From Iphinoe sp. HA4291-MV1 (GTDB lineage: Bacteria > Cyanobacteriota > Cyanobacteriia > Cyanobacteriales > Nostocaceae): a stretch of DNA of 52,613 nt. Of this stretch, positions 23,619 through 32,363 are shown in pieces. How positions within the stretch are numbered: position 1 is the stretch's first letter; each line of letters starts with the position of its first letter. A program made the translations under genes and the position numbers. The notes under the pieces are model-generated. The model had not been told where the DNA came from. It made no database searches and saw nothing but the letters and a program-made list of their open reading frames with translations. The DNA lies in assembly GCA_019359415.1 (NCBI GenBank), contig JAHHHH010000050.1, positions 1-52,613 on the forward strand, given 5' to 3'.

Positions 23619-25361
23619 ATGCGCGATCGCGATCAATTAGGCGACTCAAATAACGTCGGTGCTAAGTTTGAAGGCTTTTTTCTCCAGATGGTTATACCAG
23701 GACTAGAGCAAAGAGTTCAAGAAATCGTCACCCAAGCACTGGGTTCAGATTGGAAGGTTAAATCGATTGGAGATAATCGCACCGAGTTTGAGGTAACCCG
23801 AAACGGAGATACACTGTCAGTTAAAGAAGCTTGGGATAAGACATATTATCTGCGTTCTCAACCGGGAGTTGTCGATGCACAGCCACTATTTGCTGTTCCC
23901 ATAATATACTCTAACTGGAGTCAGGAGTTGTTGAAACAGCTGGCGAGAGAGTTTGAGCACGAAGCTCTAGACGAAAGCAGTGATCCAGAGTGGAGCCTCA
24001 AGCAACTTCGAGTCTTTGAGGCATGGTCACGCTTTTTCGGTGATCCGAATCTACCACCAGGACATGGAATTGTCATTGGGCATCCAGATACAGGCTACAG
24101 GGAACATCCAGAAATTTTTGTGAATTTGCTCCTTGAGGAAGGTTACGATTTTCTCAAGGACGACAAAGACCCAAAAGACGAACTCGAAACACATCCGACC
24201 GAAGTGATAAACAATCCAGGTCACGGCACATCAACAGCTAGTGTCATGATCAGCCCAAGAGGAGCACAAAGCAATTACCCAAGCGGAAAATATGTGACGG
24301 GAGTAGCACCCGGTGCCAAAGTAGTACCCCTTCGAGTCTCGTATTCAGTTGTACTATTGAGCGTGCGTAATTTAGCGGAAGCGATTGAGTACGCGGCTGA
24401 TCATGGTGTCCATGTCCTTTCAATTAGCCTGGGAACTGGTTTCGCCAATCAGCGTCTACGGAGTGCAATCATTTATGCGCAAAAACGAGGCGTTATTGTG
24501 GTAGCAGCATCTGGTACCTTGATTCCCTATGTGGTTTGGCCTGCTGCTTATGACGAAGTGATTGCTGTGACTGGCTGTAATGTGCGACGTGAGATTTGGT
24601 GGGGTTCATCGCGGGGAAGTCAAGTTGATGTCACTGCTCCTGGTGAGTCAGTTTGGTATGCAAAAGTCAAGAAGGACAATGGTGAGATTAACTATAACAT
24701 TTTGCAAGGCTCCGGTACTTCATTTTCTGCACCACTAGTTGCAGGTGTGGCGGCTTTATGGCTGGCATATCATGGACGCGAGCAACTTATCCAACGTTAT
24801 GGATCTGAAAAGATTCCTTTCATCTTTAATCAGATTCTGCGTGACAGTTGTGAGAAGTTTCCGACATGGAAGCCTAATCAGTTTGGCGAAGGTATTGTGA
24901 ATACAGAGAAAGTCCTTGCTGCACCACTACCTGATAATGTCACTCGCTCAGTGATTGCACCAGCGTTTGCTTTGGCAGAACACCCATCTATAGACAATGG
25001 AAGACTCGATACATTTGCCCATCTGTTTGAGCAGCAATTATCAGACAGTCAACTTAATGCTAATTTTGGAGTGGTTCAAGATCACACTAAGCTGCGGTCT
25101 TGTCTTGCTGAACTGTTATCTGTAACAGAAACAGAATTACCGAAGCGATTGAAAGAGGTGGGACAAGAGCTAGCATTTTACTTTGCTGTGAACCCGGAAC
25201 TTTACAAGCAATTTGCAGCAGATCTATCTAGTAAACAACCTCAAACTCAATTGGAAGGAAAATCTTTGATTGAGTCATCAAAGCCAAGCAATTTGGAGCA
25301 GACACGTGAGATGTTGCTATCACAAGGTGTATCTGAAGTGTTGAAGACAAAGCTGAGTTAA
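23619..25361 (+). CDS. Subtilase-family (S8) serine peptidase with altered oxyanion residue
   Basis: A 580-aa subtilisin-like protein. Catalytic triad: D157 (IGHPDTGY), H202 (GHGTSTA), S368 (GTSFSAP). The residue that normally stabilises the oxyanion, Asn in 'AAAGN', is Thr300 here (VVAASGTLIPYVVWPA, codon ACC at 24516-24518; AAC would restore Asn). There is no signal peptide. About 130 residues precede the catalytic domain, possibly a propeptide-like region, and a C-terminal helical extension (about 440-580) follows. It has a GAGGG-type ribosome-binding site and a HIP1 site at the start codon. Not in an obvious operon. It may be a low-activity protease or a binding protein. Confidence 0.88.
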   Translation: MRDRDQLGDSNNVGAKFEGFFLQMVIPGLEQRVQEIVTQALGSDWKVKSIGDNRTEFEVTRNGDTLSVKEAWDKTYYLRSQPGVVDAQPLFAVPIIYSNWSQELLKQLAREFEHEALDESSDPEWSLKQLRVFEAWSRFFGDPNLPPGHGIVIGHPDTGYREHPEIFVNLLLEEGYDFLKDDKDPKDELETHPTEVINNPGHGTSTASVMISPRGAQSNYPSGKYVTGVAPGAKVVPLRVSYSVVLLSVRNLAEAIEYAADHGVHVLSISLGTGFANQRLRSAIIYAQKRGVIVVAASGTLIPYVVWPAAYDEVIAVTGCNVRREIWWGSSRGSQVDVTAPGESVWYAKVKKDNGEINYNILQGSGTSFSAPLVAGVAALWLAYHGREQLIQRYGSEKIPFIFNQILRDSCEKFPTWKPNQFGEGIVNTEKVLAAPLPDNVTRSVIAPAFALAEHPSIDNGRLDTFAHLFEQQLSDSQLNANFGVVQDHTKLRSCLAELLSVTETELPKRLKEVGQELAFYFAVNPELYKQFAADLSSKQPQTQLEGKSLIESSKPSNLEQTREMLLSQGVSEVLKTKLS

Positions 25362-25728
25362 CACAAGTTTGTGTTATACCATTTCATGATCGGGTCTGAT
25401 ACAAATGGGCAATGGGCAATGGGCAATTTCCATTTGTATCAAAATTAAAGTGAAACGGTGTTACAGCTATTTTCAGAATTGATTTATAAAGTAAATCTTA
25501 AGTAGGGCAGGCAAAAAGCGGTGTGGATGTTCCTCCCGCTTTATTGCTGTTGCATTACGGCTTTGCTATATCGCACCATATTATATAACTGAATCGTATT
25601 GTCATCACACCTAAGTCGTATCTTATAAATCATTTTTATTTATTAAGTTAAAAATAAAAAATATTTGTTTTTATTGTTTTATAGAGATACAAAGAGATTA
25701 GAGGGATTTTGTAAACAAGAGGTGCATT
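25362..25728. other. Gap with an inverted-repeat element and AT-rich promoter region
   Basis: It contains a small ACACAA/TTGTGT hairpin at the protease stop (25361-25374), the inverted-repeat element at 25374-25464, a stem AAAGCGG/CCGCTTT (about 25515-25542), and an AT-rich stretch (25620-25690) upstream of the DUF7219 gene. No gene is seen. Confidence 0.6.
25374..25464. repeat. MITE-like inverted repeat with GGGCAAT core
   Basis: Imperfect arms of about 35 nt (left 25374-25408, right 25430-25464; both contain ACCATTTCA/ACCGTTTCA and TGATACAAATGG) surround GGGCAAT heptamers. The right arm (CATTTGTATCAAAATTAAAG) recurs at 45163-45182 next to devC. Confidence 0.65.
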
Positions 25729-25977
25729 ATGAAATTGCAAACAGACAAATATAGCTTTCTTTATCCAAGGCGAAGTTACCAGGGTCAGTTCACGCCAGAG
25801 GCTCTAGTATTCAACGCTAACTTACAAGAATTTGCCACACGAGTTGGCTACATTGGCAACTTACAGACTCTTGGAAAGCTCTCTCCAAAAGACGCTTATG
25901 AGCAAATTGACGCGCTCTGGGAACAGTTAAAACACAGCTATTCAGCACTGGAGACTGATTCAAACACAGTAAAATAG
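25729..25977 (+). CDS. DUF7219 family small cyanobacterial protein
   Basis: An 82-aa protein matching the cyanobacterial DUF7219 pattern: 'FLYPRRSYQGQFTPEALVFNANLQEFATRVGYI' followed by 'LETNGKLSPE'-like 'LQTLGKLSPKDAYEQIDALWEQLKHS'. Function is unknown; it is a soluble helical protein. A good AGAGG ribosome-binding site lies upstream of the ATG. Neighbouring genes (protease, convergent phosphatase-like gene) offer no functional hint. Confidence 0.8.
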   Translation: MKLQTDKYSFLYPRRSYQGQFTPEALVFNANLQEFATRVGYIGNLQTLGKLSPKDAYEQIDALWEQLKHSYSALETDSNTVK

Positions 25978-26071
25978 GGGTTCTGTGCAATTCAATTTGA
26001 TTCTCAACACAAACCCCTAGAACATGAGTTAAAAATTGCTGCTAGACAGCACGACGTCAAAGTTCTTTAGA

Positions 26072-27916
26072 TCACAGTCCAAGTGTACGACCTGGAAACC
26101 CAGCAACATCAAAGTAACGAGTTTTTCCTACTGTTTGATACTTAAGGATGGTCTTCAAATCGTTAGCGGCAGATGGAGATTTCAGGGTAAAAGACTTATA
26201 CTGAACGCTATCAGATCCACCGACTAGCGCTTCACTTAACACTCGACCAACTAGTTTACCCTGAGTGGATAACTTTAAATTTAGTACCTTAGCCACTGTT
26301 AGTGGTACATCTGCGTTACTCGCTGGAGCTTGGTCTTCATAGTCCCGTTTAAAGTCGGGTCCAATTGCTGCCATTGTATTGTAAGTATCAGCACGACTAA
26401 AGCTACCGTGCATTCCCTGTCCTTGCTGCAAGCCTGTATCGGCTAATTCCGCACCACACGCCGTAGGATTACCACAACCTGTATCAAAGGAACGAAAATT
26501 TACCAAAATGGATGGCTTGGGAGTTCGTGCTGCGCCTCGAAGAGCGATCGCATCCATTGGTAAAGTTCCAGGAATTTTTCCCAAAGAATCATCCACAAAT
26601 ATACCGCTAACATAGTCTTGCTTGAGCAGGAAATCTATAATTTTTTTAGCAGTTGCTTTTTTGTTTACGGCATTAGGCAGATAGAGTAAATCAGAACCAC
26701 CATTACCAGCAACAATGATATCAGGCTTTTTCGGGTCTTTCCCAATGATATTATTTTTAGAAAACTGCCCTTTAGTTGGATCTACAGTTGCATTCTTGTT
26801 ATCAGGGTCAAACAGAGGTAGCTTCAACTCATGGGCAATATCAATCGCCACAAAACCAGGTGGAATAAAACCTTTTGGTACATCCGGATAAGAAAGCGTT
26901 GCTGCATAACTGGTTTTGCTCTCCTTACTAATAGTCGAAAATCCGTGGTCAGCAGTCAAGAATATATTTGTGCTTTCTTCTAAACCCAAATCTTTTAATG
27001 CAGTGCGAATTTGAGCTAGGTTTTTGTCTACATTTTGGCGGGCTGCTTGGACTGTAGGACCGTTAATACCAGGAACAAGCTGGTTAAGACTATCACCGTG
27101 ATTATGCTGGGTACCATCCGGATCACGAGACCAATAGACTAACACAAAGGGTTTTTGTCGTTGCTTGAACAGTGGTAGGATAACTTTAGTCGTCACATCA
27201 GCAAAATATTGCTGCTGAATTGTATTAGCAACTTTGGTACCAGGAGTCTTGCTATCGCCAGGTTTGCCATTGTCACCTCGTGAAGGTGTTGCTGTTGGCA
27301 ATGAATTTTTCCCAAGCAATTCAGTCACTTCAGAACTTAGGGAAATTCCCGTAGATGTCCCAGTGGCGTCATCAAAAATGATAGTTGGTTCGCCCTTTTG
27401 CAAAGTCACATCTTGAATCAAAACAGGTCCGATTTTGCCGATAGCAGCAGTGCTGAAACCTGCTTTTCTTGCAGCTTTTAGAAGAGTTTGTTCGTTAAGG
27501 TAGTTAGCACCAAACTGTTTGTTCACTTCTTGGAGAACAGCATTGTTTTCTAAGAAAGGGACAAGGCTGTTTTTGGCACTTTTGACCGGGGCGCTGACTT
27601 GGATAGTATTGCTAAAGTCACCTGTATCGCCTAAATAATGACCAGTCGCGATCGCCGAAGCGTTAGCGGTGGTAAAAGTCGGAAACAAAGAGTGACTGTT
27701 GGTAAACTTGACTCCCCGTTCCCTTATCTCATTCATGGTTGGAGTATCAGTAGCATTTATCGAAGTTGGACGCAGCCCATCCGCAACGAAAATGACCATA
27801 TTATGTTGTGTCGCTTGCTCAGAGCGTTTTCCAGGAAAAGCCGTACATGCTACGATCGCTGCAATGACAAAAAGCGTTAGGAATACCCAGCGGCGATTGC
27901 CTGTCAAAAACCGCAT
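26072..27916 (-). CDS. Alkaline-phosphatase-superfamily phosphodiesterase/nucleotide pyrophosphatase, exported
   Basis: A 614-aa protein from the ATG at 27916; a longer frame to 27988 adds 24 residues before the signal sequence and is less likely. The N-terminus is a signal/anchor (MRFLTGNRRWVFLTLFVIAA) ending in a possible lipobox (IVAC). The metal-binding core is visible: 'VIFVADGLRPT' (first Asp), 'FPTFTTANASAIATGH' (nucleophile Thr region), 'LTADHGFSTI' (Asp-His) and 'GMHGSF' (His). These are the features of type I phosphodiesterase/nucleotide pyrophosphatases. It is probably periplasmic, cleaving phosphodiesters or phosphate monoesters. The exact substrate is unknown. Confidence 0.85.
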   Translation of the reverse strand: MRFLTGNRRWVFLTLFVIAAIVACTAFPGKRSEQATQHNMVIFVADGLRPTSINATDTPTMNEIRERGVKFTNSHSLFPTFTTANASAIATGHYLGDTGDFSNTIQVSAPVKSAKNSLVPFLENNAVLQEVNKQFGANYLNEQTLLKAARKAGFSTAAIGKIGPVLIQDVTLQKGEPTIIFDDATGTSTGISLSSEVTELLGKNSLPTATPSRGDNGKPGDSKTPGTKVANTIQQQYFADVTTKVILPLFKQRQKPFVLVYWSRDPDGTQHNHGDSLNQLVPGINGPTVQAARQNVDKNLAQIRTALKDLGLEESTNIFLTADHGFSTISKESKTSYAATLSYPDVPKGFIPPGFVAIDIAHELKLPLFDPDNKNATVDPTKGQFSKNNIIGKDPKKPDIIVAGNGGSDLLYLPNAVNKKATAKKIIDFLLKQDYVSGIFVDDSLGKIPGTLPMDAIALRGAARTPKPSILVNFRSFDTGCGNPTACGAELADTGLQQGQGMHGSFSRADTYNTMAAIGPDFKRDYEDQAPASNADVPLTVAKVLNLKLSTQGKLVGRVLSEALVGGSDSVQYKSFTLKSPSAANDLKTILKYQTVGKTRYFDVAGFPGRTLGL

Positions 27917-27984
27917 AAACTTCCGGATATAAGGACACCATGATTGTATGACTAGAAGGTTAAATTTCAACCTATAGATATAGG

Positions 27985-28250
27985 CCAAATGGCTAAGTAC
28001 AGCATTTCATTAATTCGTAGCGGATTAAATTTGGCGAGACTCTGCGTACCTTTGCGCTACCTCAGCTACCTGGTGCGTTTAAAAAAGTTACGAACTTGTG
28101 AAATCCTGTACTAAGTACAGGTTTGCGTAAAATCGTGGCGAATTGAGGGTTGAAATTTAAACGCAGAGGGACGCGGAGTCAGCGCAGAGTAACGCAGAGT
28201 CTTTGTGAAATTAATTCGTTACGAACTTGTGAAATCCTGTACTAAGTCAT
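27985..28250. repeat. Composite dispersed repeat with terminal inverted segments
   Basis: Left end CTAAGTACAGCATTTCATTAATTCGTAGCG (read 27991-28020) is mirrored at the right end (28210-28247). Inside are two identical 30-bp copies, 28087-28116 and 28218-28247 (GTTACGAACTTGTGAAATCC and onward), and the CAACCCTCAATTC-type segment (28127-28200) that also occurs inverted at 12025-12090. It fills most of the 27917-28342 gap. No gene is seen in it. Confidence 0.7.
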
Positions 28251-28342
28251 ATCATGTCCGGATGAATACAAGTCAATTGCGAGCGTAGCGTTTGTTCTGG
28301 GTATGAAACGGTTAAATTTAAATTCGATATTTTTAGTCTAAT

Positions 28343-29461
28343 ATGTCTATGTCCAAATTTTTACCCCGCAGGCAATTACTGAATTACGGTATAAAGGCTT
28401 TAATCGGTCTTTCTACCTTGAGTTTAATTAGTTTACACCGTAACCGCTCCCTTGGGGCTATAGACAAAGTCATTGCCAATCTAGAAGCGCAAGTTCCTGT
28501 GTGGATGCAAGCTGCGTTAATTCCTGGTTTAGAGTTGGCAATTATTCGGGATGGAGAACTGTTTTGGAGTCACGGTTTTGGGTTGAAGAATAGATCTACA
28601 AAAAAAGCTGTGACTAACGATACTGTATTTGCTGCGGCTTCCTTAAGTAAGCCTTTATTTGCTTACACGGTGTTGAAAATGGTGGAACAGGGGAAACTAG
28701 ATTTAGATACTCCACTGACAGAATATACTGCTAAACCCTATATTTCCGACTCAAGAATTAAACTCATCACTGCCCGTATGGTACTATCTCATACCACAGG
28801 TTTTCCGAATTGGAGTGGTGAAGACCCTCTCAAGATTGAGTTTCCCCCAGGTACAAAATTTAGTTATTCTGGAGAAGGCTATCTCTACTTACAGAAAGTA
28901 GTAGAAGAGATTACCCAACAACCTTTGAACGAGTATTTACATCAGCAGATTTTAGACGCCTTGGGAATGAGCAGCAGTAGCTTCATCTGGCAATCAGCTT
29001 ACCAAACAACAGCTAGTGACGGACACGATCGCCAAGGTAAACCCATACCTATAGGTAAATCGAAGCGAGCAAGTGCAGCTGGAAGTTTATATACGACCGC
29101 CACTGATTATGCTCAATTACTCATCGCCATGATCAAGCCAGGTAACACTGATAGTTCTAGACTAACAGAAGCTAGCTTGAATGAGATGCTGCGATCGCAG
29201 ATTCAGATTAATCAGTTCCTAGATTGGGGCTTAGGTTGGGGATTAGAAAGAACGAGGGATGGTAATTTCTTTTGGCATTGGGGCGATCTCAATACATTTA
29301 AGAGTTTTATAGTTGCTTCTAGAGAATTAGGTACAGGAATCGTGATTTTAACGAACAGTCAAAATGGCTTAAAAATCTGCAAAAAAATCGTCTCCCAAGC
29401 AATTGGTGGACAACATCCTGCTTTCAATTTCAAGATGTTTAATTACTCTGTAACGCATTAA
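28343..29461 (+). CDS. Beta-lactamase-fold serine hydrolase (class C/esterase type), Tat-like signal
   Basis: A 372-aa serine hydrolase. The SxxK motif is S100-L-S-K103 (AASLSKPLF), the tyrosine motif is Y-S-G in 'FSYSGEGYLYLQ', and the third element is 'HWGDLNTFKSF' (HxG replacing KTG). The N-terminus (LPRRQLLNYGIKALIGLSTLSLISL) resembles a twin-arginine signal with a hydrophobic core, so it is probably exported. The family includes class C beta-lactamases, D-aminopeptidases and esterases; the real substrate cannot be told from sequence. A second, class A-like protein lies at 32364-33698. Confidence 0.85.
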   Translation: MSMSKFLPRRQLLNYGIKALIGLSTLSLISLHRNRSLGAIDKVIANLEAQVPVWMQAALIPGLELAIIRDGELFWSHGFGLKNRSTKKAVTNDTVFAAASLSKPLFAYTVLKMVEQGKLDLDTPLTEYTAKPYISDSRIKLITARMVLSHTTGFPNWSGEDPLKIEFPPGTKFSYSGEGYLYLQKVVEEITQQPLNEYLHQQILDALGMSSSSFIWQSAYQTTASDGHDRQGKPIPIGKSKRASAAGSLYTTATDYAQLLIAMIKPGNTDSSRLTEASLNEMLRSQIQINQFLDWGLGWGLERTRDGNFFWHWGDLNTFKSFIVASRELGTGIVILTNSQNGLKICKKIVSQAIGGQHPAFNFKMFNYSVTH

Positions 29462-29462
29462 A

Positions 29463-29536
29463 TTAGTCATTAGTCATTAGTCATTAGTCATTAGTCATTA
29501 GTCATTAGTCATTAGTCATTAGTCATTAGTCATTAG
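29463..29536 (+). repeat. Heptamer tandem array (TTAGTCA)x10.6
   Basis: Perfect tandem repetition of TTAGTCA for 74 bp immediately after the beta-lactamase-fold gene's stop codon. Slippage-prone STRR. Confidence 0.95.
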
Positions 29537-29651
29537 CTAAAGTTGCAACCGCAGTTAATAGCAGATGCACGCGAATACGACAAACAATTATCTGCGTCGA
29601 GCTGCTTACCCTCCGGGAAGCCACCTTCTGGGCGTCTACGTCTGCGGTTCA

Positions 29652-30857
29652 TTAATTATTTTTTGCCTCTGCTAACATTAAATTTGAATCATTAACTCCA
29701 AATTTGTAACCAACACCAAAATTCAAGGGCTTAATACTCTTATTTGTCAGATAAATTTTCCTCAAGTCTGATTGATAGCGATTTGCAAACAAACCAATGG
29801 GACTGGTATAATTCCCATAAAACTTTAAGTTCCATTTAGAATGGTCAAAAGCTTTGAAGGGCATACCAGAATCATCTTGCAAGACATAATGACTTTGAGT
29901 CAAAATCAGCTTTTTAATCTCGTAAAAATTCTCGTAGTACATTAAATACGACGCGGCTTTCAGATAAGTAACCTTCTTGTCTAATTGACTAACAAATTTA
30001 TTAAACTCCGGTCGTTTTTTCAGCCCATCATCTGATAAATCGGTAGAGAAATAATACAGAATATGAGCCTGAGATTCTCCTTTTGGGACAAATGTCATCT
30101 TGACTCCGGAAACCATGCCTTTTTGGAATGGTTGAATTTTAGCATTTTGGTCTAGTCCAATCTGTTGCACGTCAAGGATACGATTTTCAGTACGTGCCAG
30201 AAACACATACAAAATCGGTAGAACTCCTTGTTTTTGCAAGTCCACCTTCATTTCATTAGTGAGGAAAAAGCTAAATTGCAGAATTGCAGAAAGAGAACCT
30301 CTGACTTCCTGCAACTTCCAATCGCGATCGCTCTCTGAAAGACTAGCCAAATCAGGAACACGACCCACTGGTTCTAAACCCACTAGCACGTATTCCTTGC
30401 TTTGGGGGAAAAAAGAATAAGCATACAAAAAATCAGGTCCGCTGAAGGGATAGAAAATAGACTGATAATTAATTTGCTTAAGTTCTTGCTGCGACCATTG
30501 TCTAACTTTCTTTAACTGTTCTGTTTCTAATTTTGACCAAGCATTATCAAAAAATCGGCGATGAAGTAACCAGCTATTATTGTTTTGGAATCGAGATAAG
30601 GAACTATTACTATCTACATTCATGCCAGCAAGGAATTTTGCTGTATTCGTTAACTGTTCAGATTTTGCTTTATCGAATGTCGCTCTTGGTTTTGGTGAAG
30701 CTTGAGGAGTTGATTTGAGGGAAACAGATTGCTGACTTTCTGGCTTGTCAACTGTATTTTTTTTATTGACATTTTTTCCAAAAGTCCAGTTTATGAGTAT
30801 AATAACAAGTATACTCATACTAACGCCTAAAATTAATTTAATTTTAATGTTCTTCAT
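29652..30857 (-). CDS. Membrane-anchored hypothetical protein
   Basis: A 401-aa protein with an N-terminal membrane anchor (KLILGVSMSILVIILINWTFG) followed by a Ser/Pro/Lys-rich linker (about 35-65) and a large extracytoplasmic domain I do not recognise. The C-terminal ~55 residues (LKFYGNYTSPIGLFANRYQS to the end) have a near copy at 33881-34087 on the opposite strand. Convergent with the beta-lactamase-fold gene and followed on its 5' side by a permease gene on the same strand. Function is unknown. The duplicated tail may be a conserved domain of its own. Confidence 0.7.
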   Translation of the reverse strand: MKNIKIKLILGVSMSILVIILINWTFGKNVNKKNTVDKPESQQSVSLKSTPQASPKPRATFDKAKSEQLTNTAKFLAGMNVDSNSSLSRFQNNNSWLLHRRFFDNAWSKLETEQLKKVRQWSQQELKQINYQSIFYPFSGPDFLYAYSFFPQSKEYVLVGLEPVGRVPDLASLSESDRDWKLQEVRGSLSAILQFSFFLTNEMKVDLQKQGVLPILYVFLARTENRILDVQQIGLDQNAKIQPFQKGMVSGVKMTFVPKGESQAHILYYFSTDLSDDGLKKRPEFNKFVSQLDKKVTYLKAASYLMYYENFYEIKKLILTQSHYVLQDDSGMPFKAFDHSKWNLKFYGNYTSPIGLFANRYQSDLRKIYLTNKSIKPLNFGVGYKFGVNDSNLMLAEAKNN

Positions 30858-30943
30858 AGTTGAAAATAGATTTCTCGTTAAGAATATTTAGCGGAACGCT
30901 TCTCCCTAATTCTTCTTTTCATTCATACAATTAAAGAGGAGAA

Positions 30944-32263
30944 TTAAGACAAGTTCGCTTGATTTCTGGCAGTTAATAGGTAGATGATTAGACCGATAGC
31001 TAAAGTCGCAAATCCTGCTAAAGATTCAACAGGTTTATCACGGAAAATAAACACCAACATCCACAAACTAATTGCTAAAAAGATAATGGGTGTAATGGGA
31101 TAGCCCCAGGTACGATAGGGTCGGGGTATATTAGGATATCTGATTCTAGCAATGAATACCCCTAACACAGTCAAAAACGAAGACAAAGTCAGGGTAAATC
31201 CCAGATAAGTAATGACTGCTTCAAAACTAGAAGTAATGAGTAAAACGATCACCAAAAATAATTGCAGAAAAATTGCATAGCTAGGAATATCCTGAGCATT
31301 CTTTTTGGCAAGCACTTTAAACAGCGGGATATCTTCGCCAATGACTTGGGTAACTCTAGGTCCAGCTAACACCATTGAACTTATCGAAGAAACGAGTCCC
31401 ACAGAGATGAGCAACCCCATTATCTTTGCCCCATTGATGCTAAAAAATTGACTAGCGGCTATGTAACCCACCTCAAGTTTTCCTGCTAATTTATCCAAAG
31501 GTGTAGTATACAGAAACATAAAATTTAGCAGCAAGTATAACCCCATGACAATGAGAGTTCCGACAATAAGAGCGCGGGGTAAATTTTTTCCTGGTTGTTC
31601 GACCTCATTGGCTAAATAAATAGCTGCATTCCAGCCCGAATAAGAATAGATGACATAGACAAGAGAAACCGCAAACGGAGAACTAAAAATCGCCCCGACA
31701 TCTGCTGCGGTGGGTAAAAAACTCAATGATTGTGGTTCTGCTAACAGAAAACCACAGGCGATCAGCACAACTATCAGCACGACTTTGAGCACAGTAAAGA
31801 TGAGTTGAAAGTTGCTGCCAAATCGCAGATTACGGGTGTGAATCAAGGAAATTCCAACCACAACTAATAAAGCTATTGGAGTTGAGGGAAGGATGGGAAA
31901 CACGCTATTTAAATACTTTCCTAATGCGATCGCAGCAGCAGCAATTGGTGCTGCAAAGCCTACTGTCACCGATACCCATCCCGATAAAAACCCGACTATG
32001 GGATGATAAATACGAGACAAATAATAGTACTCACCACCGTTGCGTGGCATTGCTGCTCCTAGTTCGCTATAAGACAAAGCACCGCATAAGGCGAAAATGC
32101 CTCCTAGCAACCACAGAAATAAAAGCGCAAAACCAGATTTGATATCGACAACTTGGAAACCTAAGCTAGTAAATACGCCTGTACCAATCATATTGGCTAC
32201 TACAATACAGGTGGCAGTAGACAGGTTGATACTCTTAGAGTTTTGTTGCTGATTTAATGACAT
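30944..32263 (-). CDS. APC-superfamily amino acid permease
   Basis: A 439-aa inner-membrane transporter with about 12 hydrophobic helices. The N-terminal signature 'VVANMIGTGVFTSLGFQV' (TM1 with the GTG unwound segment) and 'GALSYSELGAAMPRNGGEYYYLSRIYHP' (TM2-TM3) are typical of amino acid/polyamine antiporters of the APC family. Substrate is not deducible. It stands alone between the unknown anchored protein and the class A-like hydrolase, all minus strand with gaps of about 85-100 bp. Confidence 0.9.
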   Translation of the reverse strand: MSLNQQQNSKSINLSTATCIVVANMIGTGVFTSLGFQVVDIKSGFALLFLWLLGGIFALCGALSYSELGAAMPRNGGEYYYLSRIYHPIVGFLSGWVSVTVGFAAPIAAAAIALGKYLNSVFPILPSTPIALLVVVGISLIHTRNLRFGSNFQLIFTVLKVVLIVVLIACGFLLAEPQSLSFLPTAADVGAIFSSPFAVSLVYVIYSYSGWNAAIYLANEVEQPGKNLPRALIVGTLIVMGLYLLLNFMFLYTTPLDKLAGKLEVGYIAASQFFSINGAKIMGLLISVGLVSSISSMVLAGPRVTQVIGEDIPLFKVLAKKNAQDIPSYAIFLQLFLVIVLLITSSFEAVITYLGFTLTLSSFLTVLGVFIARIRYPNIPRPYRTWGYPITPIIFLAISLWMLVFIFRDKPVESLAGFATLAIGLIIYLLTARNQANLS

Positions 32264-32363
32264 TCTTTTGTTTCTTATATTTATTTTGAAAATTCTGATT
32301 AAGTGTGTTCAACAAAACTGACTTCAAGCAAATTTAATGTCATTTGTTGTCATGATGTAGGTT

